DNA of 47,242 nucleotides, from assembly GCA_002067405.1 (NCBI GenBank), contig MVRP01000014.1, forward strand, positions 1-47,242. Direction: 5' to 3'. The notes beneath the pieces were generated by a model. The model saw only the letters and a list, made by a program, of their open reading frames with translations, did not search any database and was not told the DNA's origin. Origin of the DNA: Syntrophorhabdaceae bacterium PtaU1.Bin034 (GTDB lineage: Bacteria > Desulfobacterota_G > Syntrophorhabdia > Syntrophorhabdales > WCHB1-27). Both the position numbers and the translations under genes were made by a program. Below are positions 15,899 through 25,725 of this stretch, piece after piece (the stretch's first letter is position 1; the number at the start of each line of letters is the position of its first letter).

Positions 15899-18676
15899 AT
15901 GGCGGATAACAACAAGCTTTCAACCGTTATCGATTCATATACCTTCTTCGAGCCCGACCAGGTGCTCACCCCTGACCAGTTAAACAGCCTTACCGGCTAT
16001 CTGGACAGGCAGGAGCGGCTCACCCGGGTAAAGACAAGGGGCACGGGCATTGTGACGGGCCTCCATGTGAGGGCGGCTGATGACGGGACGTCCGTCACGG
16101 TATCGAAAGGGTCGGCCATCACCACTGACGGCGACATGCTTTTCCTCGACGCTGATACGGCTTTCACCCATTTCAGGGAGTACGTGGACAAAAACGGCCA
16201 GTACGAGGTATTTGCGAAGGACGGTAAACAAATTCCCCTTTATGAATTGGCCGTCACGGGCACTGCCGACGAGGCCCTCCCGAGGTTTGAGAAGGCCACG
16301 GGGAACACCATGGTGGATATGGCCGTGCTTCTTTATATGGAAAATTTCAGGCTGAGCCAGAACATCTGCACGGGCGGGGATTGCGATAACAAGGGACAAC
16401 TGGAAAAGCACAACCTCAAGGTCCTGCTCGCCCGAAAAAGCGACCTGGCAAAACTCCCCGCACCCGCCTACTTCGACACGAAGGATCCCGTGTTCGAGCG
16501 GGTCCTTCTCGATCCTTCCGCTACCGATCACTATGGCGACCTGCTCAAGGCCTATCGTGAAGGGATTCAGGCAATGACAAAGGCACTCACCGGACTCCTG
16601 CCTGAAACCTACAGCGTCTGCGAGGGTTTGCTGAAAGGCGTATACGGCGACAATCCCACGAAACTCTGGCGTGAAAAGCTGAAGGAAACGGCAGACAAGG
16701 CCGCCGGTGTAACCTCCGGTATTCAGTATGTCCACGATTTTTTTCTCGATGTCATGGGCGCATACGAGGAGTTCCGGGAAGCCCTTTTCCGGCGCGCCAT
16801 AATCGACTGGACAAAAATCATCCCCTTCCCGAAACACGTTATGGCCGGGAGCCCTGTTGTCGAGGCAGAGCTCAGGCACGATCCTTACCGGCATGGATTC
16901 TACACGCCTGACACGGCCACGCTCGATTCCGAAGGTGTTGCAGAGGTTCGGTTTCTCCATAAACGGCTCGATCTGATGATCAAGAGTTTCGACCTTACGC
17001 CCGCCCTTTCAGGGCGCATCAGGGTCATGCCGCGCCGGGACAAAAGCCGCGAGGCCGCTCTTCGCCCCGTCCCATCCTATTACAAAGACGGGGGCGACGA
17101 AACGGTGAACACTTACTGGGACTTCGGTGCACGCATGAGAGGCAGGGAACCGTCAATCTTCAGTATTTCGAGTGATACCAGGGGCTTCGGCAAAGATAAG
17201 CTTCTTGGCGAGCCGTGGGATTTTCGTGCTTCCCATGCACCGTTTTACTGGATCGACGGCCATATGGACAAGGACGTGGATGAGGCGGAAAAACAGCTTA
17301 ACGATATCATTGCCTGGAGCGACCTTCCCTTTCAGGTGAGAACGCTCCAGATCGAAAACGATATCACACTCCTGCCCCTGAAGCCGAAGAGGCCCGTCTT
17401 CACGAGGGACTTGAAGAGCCTCTTTACCGTGCAAAAGAATGCCCTGAAAATCCACCTCGACGATCTCCAGGATTTCAACACGGCCTTAGCGGGTACGATT
17501 ACTACGGCGGTAAAGGATTCGAAGCTCCCTGCCAGGGACCCTCTCGACGCAAAGAGCTCGTTCGAGCTTTTCACGAGTAAAGATACGGACCGCCTCGGTC
17601 AAAAGGTGACGGTCCTGAAGGAAAAACTGGAAGTGCCCATCGACGATTTCGACCACGAGGGTTTTGAAAAAGAGTTCAATGAGACAATCGGCATAGCGGC
17701 GAACCTCAACAAGGGCGTCAAGGGCGTTACCTACAATTCCACCTTCACCCCGTATGAAACGGTGATAAACAGCACTGCCTTCAAGCAGCTCACCCTGGTC
17801 AAGGATATCCTCATCAAAAGGAAAGAAAAGATGAAGCATCTTACCCTTTTCGGCAGTTTTATCAAAGATCATCCGGGCATGACCCATCAGGGAGGCGTTC
17901 CGTCCGGCGGCACCTTTGTTCTCGTCTACTCGGGGGCAACAAAAAAAGTAGTGGCCGATTTCGCTCTTCCCTACCGGTTTGAGGACGACAGGGAAGAGGA
18001 CGAGGAAGAAACGGTGGGTGTCGTGACCAAGCCGAAGTGGACCGATCTCAACGATCTTAACATCCATTTCAATAAGGACCAGTATTTTGAGGACAAGATC
18101 GCGGCCCTGGATCAGAACCTCAAGACAAAGATAGATGTCCTCAATGAGAACATCAGACAGAAAACGATTGATTTGCAGGAGAAGATCAATGCGAACACCG
18201 CGTCCATCGGCAAGGTCTACACGGATAGCATGACGGCCCTCGTGAACGGGGTCGATACGGTTATCAAGGCCAAGGAAACGGTAACGGGTGCGGCAAAGGA
18301 GAAGGCGGCGTCCGCATTCGCGAAGGATGATTATGCGGGTGCCGCAACCGTTATTGAAGCTGCAAAGGACTACAGGACCGCCTATGAAAAGAAGGTCGAT
18401 GAGGGGACGGCCACCGAAGAAGATAAGGAGATGATGGACACGCTGGACAAAGCAGCAGCCAAGGCGATTACCGGCACCGTGAAAAAGATCGCATCGAGGG
18501 AAACAGATGTTGAAGCCGGTTCGGAAGAGGCGAAATTCATCGAATATGCGCGCACCTCCATGGGAACGATCAAGGATGAGACACTCAGGAAGGGTATCAC
18601 TTCCGAGGTAGCCAGGATCGTGGAGACGAGCAGCACCAAAACGAACCTGGTGAACAGGCTTAAGACGTTCGGTTGA
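15899..18676 (+). CDS. 925-aa eCIS-linked protein at the tail-fibre position
   Basis: The exact function is not known. The N-terminal 100 residues look like the attachment region of phage fibres and of a family I recall from other eCIS loci: QVLTPDQLNSLTGYLDRQERLT, then GTGIVTGLHV and GSAITTDGDMLFLD. A Cys pair follows (NICTGGDC). After an acidic stretch (about residue 697) comes a coiled coil (about 715-775, heptads such as DQNLKTKIDVLNENI), then an Ala/Lys/Glu-rich helical end. PVC has the fibre gene pvc13 between pvc12 and the tape-measure gene pvc14; this gene has the same position, so it may be the receptor-binding fibre or replace it. ATG 15899 has AAGGAG at good spacing. Confidence 0.7.
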   Translation: MADNNKLSTVIDSYTFFEPDQVLTPDQLNSLTGYLDRQERLTRVKTRGTGIVTGLHVRAADDGTSVTVSKGSAITTDGDMLFLDADTAFTHFREYVDKNGQYEVFAKDGKQIPLYELAVTGTADEALPRFEKATGNTMVDMAVLLYMENFRLSQNICTGGDCDNKGQLEKHNLKVLLARKSDLAKLPAPAYFDTKDPVFERVLLDPSATDHYGDLLKAYREGIQAMTKALTGLLPETYSVCEGLLKGVYGDNPTKLWREKLKETADKAAGVTSGIQYVHDFFLDVMGAYEEFREALFRRAIIDWTKIIPFPKHVMAGSPVVEAELRHDPYRHGFYTPDTATLDSEGVAEVRFLHKRLDLMIKSFDLTPALSGRIRVMPRRDKSREAALRPVPSYYKDGGDETVNTYWDFGARMRGREPSIFSISSDTRGFGKDKLLGEPWDFRASHAPFYWIDGHMDKDVDEAEKQLNDIIAWSDLPFQVRTLQIENDITLLPLKPKRPVFTRDLKSLFTVQKNALKIHLDDLQDFNTALAGTITTAVKDSKLPARDPLDAKSSFELFTSKDTDRLGQKVTVLKEKLEVPIDDFDHEGFEKEFNETIGIAANLNKGVKGVTYNSTFTPYETVINSTAFKQLTLVKDILIKRKEKMKHLTLFGSFIKDHPGMTHQGGVPSGGTFVLVYSGATKKVVADFALPYRFEDDREEDEEETVGVVTKPKWTDLNDLNIHFNKDQYFEDKIAALDQNLKTKIDVLNENIRQKTIDLQEKINANTASIGKVYTDSMTALVNGVDTVIKAKETVTGAAKEKAASAFAKDDYAGAATVIEAAKDYRTAYEKKVDEGTATEEDKEMMDTLDKAAAKAITGTVKKIASRETDVEAGSEEAKFIEYARTSMGTIKDETLRKGITSEVARIVETSSTKTNLVNRLKTFG

Positions 18677-18683
18677 CCTGACC

Positions 18684-20921
18684 ATGGATCGTGTGACCCA
18701 TCGCATCGGACGCCAGATTATGGAATTCACCTTCCCGCAGAGGGAAGAGGCTGATCTGTTCCGGCGAAGAATGGCCGGGCTCTGCGAAACAGTACTTGCC
18801 CGCGAGATCGATAACGTTCTCACCGAAGCTTTTCCCGGCCGGGAAGAAATCCATTTTATCGACCGTGTAGATCTCGATCTCGGCACGCTTTCATCAAAGG
18901 ATGTGCTGACGGATGAAAAAGGGACGGAACTTGCCGCCGTAATCCGGGAAAAACTCCGTGAGTGGTTCCAAAGGGAAAAGGTGAGGCGGAAACGGGGGGA
19001 AAGATCCGGAGTTGTCATGACCGGGTCGCCTTCAGACGAGGCGGCTCCGGATGGGCACCCCGAAGAGGCGAAATTCACGATTCTCAGCCGGTTTCTCGAA
19101 ACAGGGACAATACCATGGTGGGCCGGAGGCGGCGTCTATTTTTCCGGGTCAATGGAAGATTTGTTCAGGGAAATGGTCGTCAGTCAAAAAGAGAGGGAAG
19201 AGGCGTTTATCCGTAAAAGCATCGAAAATCCCGTGATCAGGGAGAGACTCGCCGCCCAGTTCTCCGATGATACCCTGATGAAAACAATACGGCTTCTTGC
19301 CGGTCATTCGTCCGCAGGCGGTTTGCCGATCCGGCTCATGCGGCTGGTAACCGGAAAACGCACAGCCCGTGTACCGGCCGAGCTTCGCATTCCTTTCTGG
19401 GACAGCCTTTTTACCGCCCTTTCCCAGACGGGCGGGGCTCAGGGCCAGGGCTTGTCCCCTTTGAGCGAAGCGCAGCTCACCCGGACCTTCGTCGACCTTT
19501 TGCGCCGGAAAACGGCCATGCCCCGTGACGTGTCAAAGCCGTTCCTCCCCTCGGATCAGCCTGGAAGGCCCGATAACAAGGACCCGGCTGTCCCGAAGGA
19601 CGTGGTGCAGCAGGATTCGGCTTACAGGAACAAAATCCGTACGGCCGGGAAACATCTGCCGGAAGAAGGGGAGCATGCTCCGACCCGACCGGCAGTACGG
19701 GAACTGCAGGCGGACAAAGCCTCAACCGGCATTCAGGGCAAACACCCCACACCGCTCGGGGCTGCAACTGCACGGTCTTCTCTTTCGTTGCCCGGTACAA
19801 AAGGCGGAAACGTCGAACAGGGCACATCAAGGACTGCCACGTGTGAGGCCAGAGCGGACAGTGCCAGGAAATACTCAGCGGTCGAGACGAAAAGATCAGG
19901 CGCCCGGCCCGGGAAAACGGCAACACGATCTGCCGGACACGAAGGGGCTCAAGCGGAAGCGATACCGCGAACCCCGGACGGAGGAACTCCTCACCCCGGT
20001 CCCGCCATTTCTTCTCACATTTCTTCTCGGTCCAATCTGTCCGGCGAAACGGTCTCAACTGCCGGCTCCCATGCAGAGAAACCGGCTTCTGAAAAATTAC
20101 CCCAAGGCACCTCTGCGGCCGCCCGTCACCCGGCTCAAATAGCCCCGGACATGGAGACTTCAGGCGGCGGCCGGCCGGTAAAAAAATCGGTAAGCGGGCG
20201 TTCCTTGCAGGATTCCGGTGGGGAGACGGCCGGTCCTCCTTTCCACCATACCCCCCTGCCCGGCCAAAAGGACCTTTTCGCTACCGAATCAGAACCCCTG
20301 CCCTCCTTGAAAAGAGCGTCCGTAAAAGAGATGCCGGTAGAGTATCACTCGTCCGACCAGACCGACAAACAGGAACCGACATTGCGACCGTTCTCCGACG
20401 AAACTGCCCAAACCGGATTCTTCCATGCGATCCCTGTGGAAAACAGCGGCCTCGTCCTCCTGTGGCCCCATCTGAAAATGTTTTTCCAGGTGCTTGGCCT
20501 TATGGACAACGGCGCCTTTTTGAATGAAAAAGCGGCTGCGAAGGCAATCCACCTGCTCCAGTATCTCGCCACTTCCGAGATTGCCCAGCCCGAATACCTC
20601 CTTCCTTTGAACAAACTCTTCTGCGGTTGGGAGATTTCGAGACCCGTGCCGCGTAATGTCCGTCTTTCGCGGAAAGCGCTGCTGGAAGGCGAGAAACTTC
20701 TGAAAGCGGTAATCGGCCAGTGGGCGGCGCTGGGAAATACCAGCGTGGCCGGCTTCCGGCGTGCTTTCCTGCAACGATATGGGACCCTGACCGAAGAAAA
20801 AGAGGGATGGACCCTCAGGGTTGAAAGAAAACCTTATGATGTCCTTCTCGAAAGATTGCCTTGGGGCTTCGGCCTGATCAGGCTGTCATGGATGAAAAGC
20901 ATGGTAATCGTCGAATGGTAG
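18684..20921 (+). CDS. Contractile injection system tape-measure protein (Pvc14-like)
   Basis: A 745-aa protein. The N-terminus (HRIGRQIMEFTFPQREEADL, then IHFIDRVDLDLGTLSS) and the C-terminus (LVLLWPHLKMFFQVLGLMDN, then LLQYLATSEIAQPEYLLPLNKLFCGW, and DVLLERLPWGFGLIRLSWMK) fit the CIS tape-measure family. Between them (about residues 270-570) is a long Pro/Ser/Thr/Lys-rich stretch without obvious fold. The protein is thought to set tube length during assembly, so the length of this middle should affect particle length. It starts 7 bases after the previous gene, and its end overlaps the ATPase start by 7 bases. Confidence 0.93.
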   Translation: MDRVTHRIGRQIMEFTFPQREEADLFRRRMAGLCETVLAREIDNVLTEAFPGREEIHFIDRVDLDLGTLSSKDVLTDEKGTELAAVIREKLREWFQREKVRRKRGERSGVVMTGSPSDEAAPDGHPEEAKFTILSRFLETGTIPWWAGGGVYFSGSMEDLFREMVVSQKEREEAFIRKSIENPVIRERLAAQFSDDTLMKTIRLLAGHSSAGGLPIRLMRLVTGKRTARVPAELRIPFWDSLFTALSQTGGAQGQGLSPLSEAQLTRTFVDLLRRKTAMPRDVSKPFLPSDQPGRPDNKDPAVPKDVVQQDSAYRNKIRTAGKHLPEEGEHAPTRPAVRELQADKASTGIQGKHPTPLGAATARSSLSLPGTKGGNVEQGTSRTATCEARADSARKYSAVETKRSGARPGKTATRSAGHEGAQAEAIPRTPDGGTPHPGPAISSHISSRSNLSGETVSTAGSHAEKPASEKLPQGTSAAARHPAQIAPDMETSGGGRPVKKSVSGRSLQDSGGETAGPPFHHTPLPGQKDLFATESEPLPSLKRASVKEMPVEYHSSDQTDKQEPTLRPFSDETAQTGFFHAIPVENSGLVLLWPHLKMFFQVLGLMDNGAFLNEKAAAKAIHLLQYLATSEIAQPEYLLPLNKLFCGWEISRPVPRNVRLSRKALLEGEKLLKAVIGQWAALGNTSVAGFRRAFLQRYGTLTEEKEGWTLRVERKPYDVLLERLPWGFGLIRLSWMKSMVIVEW

Positions 20922-22264
20922 AAAATCTTGCTGAAAACGGAAAATGCCTCGAACTCGATCTCGACTGGCTCGCCCGCCTGCTCGAAACACGGATAAAACT
21001 CTATTTCGGACAGGAATCGCACTTTTCCAGGCTCGAAGAAATCACTCCGCCCGACCTGACAGGCGTTGATACGCCCTACGCACGCTTTGTCAGGGACCTG
21101 AACCTCGGCTTTGCCGAACGGGCGCTCCTCGTCCTTGCCCTGACGCCGCACATCAGGCCCCATCTGCTTGATCTTTTCTTTACCCAGAATGCGGAGAGCG
21201 GCCGCTTCTTCACCGAATTCGGAGGCAGGAACGGCCATCCCCACCAGCCCTTTCTGCCGACCGGTGAAACCGCCCTTTTCGTCCTTGCCGGAGACGATCT
21301 GGGGAAAAGACTTCACTATTCCCGTCTCTTTGATGCCGACCATCCCTTCGCACTGAACCATATTGTCACGCTTGAACAGGTGCAGGAGGGCGAGCCGGCC
21401 ATGAGCGGCATTCTCGCGCTGTCAAGAGAAGCACTGGACCTCGTCACGCTCGGCGAGGAACGGGAGCCGGCCTTCGGCACTTCCTTCCCGGCCAGGAAGA
21501 TCGTGACCGAAATGGGATGGGAAGACCTTATTCTCGATCCTTATACCATGGAACAGGTCCTCGACATAAAGACGTGGATCGATCACGGAAAGACCCTTCT
21601 CTACGATCTCGGTCTCGCAAAACGCCTCAAACCGGGCTACAGGGCGCTCTTCCACGGGCCTCCCGGCACGGGCAAGACCCTGACCGCATCGCTTCTCGGC
21701 AAAACGACCGGACTCGACGCGTACCGTATCGACCTCTCAATGGTCGTTTCAAAATACATCGGCGAAACGGAGAAGAACCTGGAAAAGGTTTTCAGCAGGG
21801 CAGAAAACAGGGAATGGATTCTCTTTTTCGACGAGGCTGACGCACTGTTCGGCAAGCGGACGGACGTGCGCGATGCGCATGATCGTTACGCCAACCAGGA
21901 AGTTTCCTATTTGCTCCAGCGGGTCGAGGAGTATCCGGGGGTGGTGATCCTGGCCTCCAACCGCCTCTCCAACCTGGACGAAGCCTTTACGAGACGGTTC
22001 CATTCGATCATCCACTTCCCCGTGCCCGGCAAAAACGAGCGCCTTGCCCTTTGGCGAAGCGGTTTTTCGAACGTCCTCGGACCGGAGAAGGACGTCAATA
22101 TACCGGAAATTGCCGCCCGTTACGAACTTTCCGGCGGCGCGATAGCGAACGCGATCCGCTACGCCACCCTTGTGTCTCTCAAAAAAGGCACATCCTCGGT
22201 CCTCACTGAAGATATCGAAGAAGGCATAAGAAAAGAATTGCAAAAGGAGGGAAGGACCTTCTGA
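20915..22264 (+). CDS. AAA+ ATPase of the eCIS (Pvc15-like)
   Basis: This 449-aa AAA+ protein has Walker A GPPGTGKT (248-255), Walker B ILFFDEAD (302-309), a sensor-1 Asn (ASNRLSN) and arginine-finger candidates in FTRRFHS. The N-terminal 190 residues are the helical domain seen in Pvc15-type ATPases; there is no ClpV-type N-domain, which speaks against a T6SS. Pvc15 is needed for loading cargo into the particle or for its release from the assembly state. ATG 20915 overlaps the tape-measure stop (ATGGTAG); an in-frame ATG at 20888 is also possible. The gene directly precedes the cargo gene, which suits a loading role. Confidence 0.93.
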   Translation: MVENLAENGKCLELDLDWLARLLETRIKLYFGQESHFSRLEEITPPDLTGVDTPYARFVRDLNLGFAERALLVLALTPHIRPHLLDLFFTQNAESGRFFTEFGGRNGHPHQPFLPTGETALFVLAGDDLGKRLHYSRLFDADHPFALNHIVTLEQVQEGEPAMSGILALSREALDLVTLGEEREPAFGTSFPARKIVTEMGWEDLILDPYTMEQVLDIKTWIDHGKTLLYDLGLAKRLKPGYRALFHGPPGTGKTLTASLLGKTTGLDAYRIDLSMVVSKYIGETEKNLEKVFSRAENREWILFFDEADALFGKRTDVRDAHDRYANQEVSYLLQRVEEYPGVVILASNRLSNLDEAFTRRFHSIIHFPVPGKNERLALWRSGFSNVLGPEKDVNIPEIAARYELSGGAIANAIRYATLVSLKKGTSSVLTEDIEEGIRKELQKEGRTF

Positions 22265-22278
22265 CAGGATAAACGGTT

Positions 22279-25200
22279 ATGGGCCAAAAGACGACAGCCG
22301 CCAAAACAACCAAAACCGTCAACAACGCGCAGCCGGCCTCCGCAACCCGGTCGGGCACCCTCTTCCGCCGGTCGGCAAAAACGAATGAGGCCGAGAAACT
22401 CTCGCGCCTCGTTTGTCTGTCACAGGATACTCCGACGGTGCGGTCGACATTCCCTATCCAGGCGGCCATGCAGGTATCGATGCCTGCGGACCCTGCCGAA
22501 AAAGAGGCTGAAAGGAAGGCCAAAAAGGTAATGCGCCTGGCGGTTGCCGATGGGCCGGTAACGGTCCGCACCCGGGCAACGGGCCGGCTCCTGACGCGTG
22601 TTTCCCCCGCCGGGACGCCAAAAGAAGAGCGGGTCCAGAAAAAAGGCGAAGGACAATCCTCTGTCCAGCCCGCCACCGAGGCCGCTATCAAAAGCAGCAT
22701 GACCGGCGGCTCACCCTTGCCCACCGGCGTGAGGCGGTTCATGGAGCCGCGTTTTGATGCCGATTTCAAGGGCGTCCGCGTCCATACGGGAACGGAGTCG
22801 GCAAAACTCAATAGAAAACTGAACGCCCAGGCGTTTACCGTGGGGCGTCACATCTTTTTCGGCCGCGACCGCTTCAGACCGGAAAGTGCTGAAGGACGGG
22901 AGCTGATCGCCCACGAGCTGACCCATACCGTGCAACAGGGTGCTGCAGTACAGCGACGGGCGGAAGCCCCGGTGAGCAGGCGATCCCCGATAATGGTCCA
23001 GCGTCTCGGCATCAGCGATGCCCTCGATTATTTTGCCGACAAGGCGAATATGATCCCCGGTTTCCGTATGTTCACCATCATCCTGGGTGTCAATCCGATC
23101 AATATGGGCCGTGTGGAGAGAAACGCGGCCAACATTCTCAGGGCGGTCATAGAGATGATACCCGGCGGCGGCCTGATCACGCAGGTTCTGGATAGCAGCG
23201 GCGTCTTCGAGCGGGCAGGCGCCTGGGTCGAGCAGCAGATCGGGACGCTCGGCATGACAGGGTCGGTCATTAAAGATGCGATCGACCGTTTTCTCGATTC
23301 CTTGAGCTGGCGCGATGTTTTTCGCTTGGGTGACGTATGGAACCGGGCCAAAAGGATCTTTACCGAGCCGATCGATCGCATAATCAGCTTTGTGAAGGGC
23401 TTGGTCAACGGCATTATCAAGTTCGTGAAGGACGCTATCCTTCGTCCTCTCGCCCGCCTCGCCCAGGGAACGCGAGGCTACGATCTGCTCAAAGCCGTTC
23501 TCGGGGAGGACCCCATAACCGGAGAACCCGTACCGAGGACCGCCGATACCCTTATCGGCGGGTTCATGAAGCTGATCGGCCAGGAGGAGGTCTGGGAAAA
23601 CATCAAGAAAGGCAATGCAGCGGCGCGCGCCTGGGCATGGTTCCAGGGCGCACTGGCCGGGCTCCTGGGCTTTGTCCGCACCATCCCCAAAAGAATAATC
23701 GATACCATTACCTCCCTCACAATCCAGGATATCGTGACGGTTGCGGGGGCGTTCACCAAGGTTGTCGGCGCCTTCGTCAACATTGCCGCCGATTTCATCA
23801 ACTGGGGACTCAACCAGGTCATCGGCCTGCTCGAAATCCTCTTCTCCGTTGTGGCGCCGGGTGTTATGCCGTACATCAAAAAAGCCCAGGCAGCCTTTGT
23901 CACCATCATCAAGAATCCTATCGGGTTCGTGGGCAATCTGGTACGGGCGGGCAAAATGGGCTTTCAGATGTTTGCGAGCAGAATCCTCGAACACCTGAAA
24001 GCAGCCCTGATAAAATGGCTCGTGGGACCGCTCGGCGATGCCGGTGTCTACATTCCCAAATCATTCAGTTTGCTCGAAGTCCTCAAGCTCGTGCTGTCGG
24101 TCTTTGGCCTGACCTGGCAGAACATCCGCGCCAAGCTGGTCAAAATTATCCCGGAGCCCGTGCTCGCCGGCCTGGAAAAAACAGCCCATATTCTTGTTAC
24201 CCTCGTCAAGGATGGGCCCGCAGCCGCCTGGCAGGAGATAAAGGCTGAATTGAACGAACTGAAGGACCAGCTGATATCCCAGATCACTCAAATGGTGTCG
24301 ATCGAGGTCGTAAAGGCTGCGGTCATCAAGCTGGCGAGCATGCTGAACCCCGCAGGTGCGGTCATCCAGGCGATCATCGCCATCTACAATACCATCACCT
24401 TCTTTATTCAAAAGATCAACCAGATAGCTGCGGTCGTCGCGTCCTTTATCGACTCCGTTGCGGCTATTGCAGCAGGGCAAGTGGCCAATGCCGCCAAAAA
24501 GGTTGAGCAGACCATGGCCAACACGCTCGTTGTCGTGATCGGCTTTCTTGCGAAATTCATCGGGTTGGGCAATGTCCCCGCGAAACTGGTGGGGATCATC
24601 AAGAAGATACGGCAGCCCATAGACAAGGCGCTGGACAGGATAGTAGCCTGGCTGGGCGGAATGCTGAAGAAGCTAGGGGGAGCGGTCAAGGCCGGCGCAA
24701 GGGCTATCCTGCAATGGTGGAAGAAAAAAGTGCCTGTCAACGGCGGCGGAGAAAAGCATACCCTCACATTTGAAGGCAGCAGCAAGAACGCAAGACTTGT
24801 ATTACGTTCCACACCCGAGAAGCCTTCGGAATTCCTTAATAAAGCTGCGCAGCAGAGGAAAGTCGGCAACGCAAAGAGCAAGGGCCCTATTGCTCAGGCT
24901 GTATCACACGAAAAGAACGTGGACGGTCTTCAAAAAAACATCGGGAAGTACGAAGAGACTGTGGAGGCCGCCGCAGGAGATAAGACCAAAGAAGCCAACG
25001 AATTGATGGGCAAGCTCGATAGCGAGTTGGGTCTTCTCAGCATGCACATCGTCACCACTCTTGATGATTGGGGAGTAGCTGATGCCGAGATCAAAGGTGT
25101 GACTTTGCCTCGCGGCAGCTTCTCCATAGAGCAGAAAAAAGGCATAGCACGTCAGCACACAAACGAAAAAGACATTGTGAAAGACTCCAAAGGAAGACTG

Positions 25201-25590
25201 GTAAACCTCAGGGAAGGTCTCGCACGTCGGCACGTGGTGTCGTCTCACGACATGGCCAGGCATTATGAAGATCGACTCAACGGCAAGAAGATATCTGAAG
25301 GGAAGCTTCTGCTTGAGCAACGGGCATCGATCGGCGATGCACGGATACCTGTTGAGGACGTGAGCCAGAGCGGCATTCAGAAAGCTGCAAAGACACGTTA
25401 CTCAAGATTCTTCGGTTATTTACGAAACATGTTTATCGGAGACAGCCGGGAGAACAGCTCCATTCAGGAACTCATTGATAAAGGCCATCCTGAAATGGTC
25501 GGATCGAAGCTTCAGGAGCACGTCGCTCATATCAAAAGGACATGGGCTTTCGACAAAGACATGACGATTTCCGGTTTGGATGAGAAGTAA
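22279..25590 (+). CDS. eCIS-core (DUF4157) cargo protein with C-terminal toxin-like module
   Basis: A 1103-aa protein in three parts. (1) About 1-145: basic, Thr/Lys-rich, probably unstructured, which may direct loading. (2) About 146-222: eCIS-core/DUF4157 domain with MEPRFDADFKGVRVHTG and the HELTH (212-216) metalloprotease motif; the catalytic Glu is present. (3) About 250-820: a long run of amphipathic and hydrophobic helices without charged loops of normal length. (4) About 822-1103: a different, charged module with RRHVVSSHDMARHYEDRL and a conserved-looking FIGDSRENSSIQELI; no family is named with confidence. Base composition drops in this last part (37/60 G+C in the line at 23221, 27/60 at 25141). 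The protein is the probable cargo. No immunity gene follows. Confidence 0.85.
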   Translation: MGQKTTAAKTTKTVNNAQPASATRSGTLFRRSAKTNEAEKLSRLVCLSQDTPTVRSTFPIQAAMQVSMPADPAEKEAERKAKKVMRLAVADGPVTVRTRATGRLLTRVSPAGTPKEERVQKKGEGQSSVQPATEAAIKSSMTGGSPLPTGVRRFMEPRFDADFKGVRVHTGTESAKLNRKLNAQAFTVGRHIFFGRDRFRPESAEGRELIAHELTHTVQQGAAVQRRAEAPVSRRSPIMVQRLGISDALDYFADKANMIPGFRMFTIILGVNPINMGRVERNAANILRAVIEMIPGGGLITQVLDSSGVFERAGAWVEQQIGTLGMTGSVIKDAIDRFLDSLSWRDVFRLGDVWNRAKRIFTEPIDRIISFVKGLVNGIIKFVKDAILRPLARLAQGTRGYDLLKAVLGEDPITGEPVPRTADTLIGGFMKLIGQEEVWENIKKGNAAARAWAWFQGALAGLLGFVRTIPKRIIDTITSLTIQDIVTVAGAFTKVVGAFVNIAADFINWGLNQVIGLLEILFSVVAPGVMPYIKKAQAAFVTIIKNPIGFVGNLVRAGKMGFQMFASRILEHLKAALIKWLVGPLGDAGVYIPKSFSLLEVLKLVLSVFGLTWQNIRAKLVKIIPEPVLAGLEKTAHILVTLVKDGPAAAWQEIKAELNELKDQLISQITQMVSIEVVKAAVIKLASMLNPAGAVIQAIIAIYNTITFFIQKINQIAAVVASFIDSVAAIAAGQVANAAKKVEQTMANTLVVVIGFLAKFIGLGNVPAKLVGIIKKIRQPIDKALDRIVAWLGGMLKKLGGAVKAGARAILQWWKKKVPVNGGGEKHTLTFEGSSKNARLVLRSTPEKPSEFLNKAAQQRKVGNAKSKGPIAQAVSHEKNVDGLQKNIGKYEETVEAAAGDKTKEANELMGKLDSELGLLSMHIVTTLDDWGVADAEIKGVTLPRGSFSIEQKKGIARQHTNEKDIVKDSKGRLVNLREGLARRHVVSSHDMARHYEDRLNGKKISEGKLLLEQRASIGDARIPVEDVSQSGIQKAAKTRYSRFFGYLRNMFIGDSRENSSIQELIDKGHPEMVGSKLQEHVAHIKRTWAFDKDMTISGLDEK

Positions 25591-25681
25591 GAATAACCGA
25601 CTTCCCTGCCGTGTCAAAAATCGTCCCCGTATGCTATAAGCAGGCCGTCGCCACTGCCCTACATCTTATCATTGATTGCAT

Positions 25682-25725
25682 GATAACCCTTGACGAGACG
25701 AGGACCTGCCTGGCGGAAGGTTATC
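25682..25725. terminator. Hairpin between the converging cargo and regulator genes
   Basis: GATAACC (25682-25688) pairs with GGTTATC (25719-25725), extended by TT/AA after a bulged C, around a loop of about 25 bases. It lies about 90 bases after the cargo stop and 45 bases past the end of the minus-strand regulator. There is no T-run on either strand, so termination would be weak or protein-assisted. The 179 bases between the two genes hold no convincing small gene. Confidence 0.3.

Noticed and set aside
1744..25590. Integrated phage or R-type tailocin
   Set aside because: There are no capsid, portal, terminase, integrase or lysis genes, while DUF4255, DUF5908-type, CIS tape-measure, Pvc15-type ATPase and DUF4157 genes are present together. 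That set is typical of eCIS.
1744..25590. Type VI secretion system
   Set aside because: VgrG-, PAAR- and gp25-like genes occur, but no TssJ, TssL, TssM, TssK or ClpV is seen, and the sheath is a single phage-type protein, not TssB/TssC.
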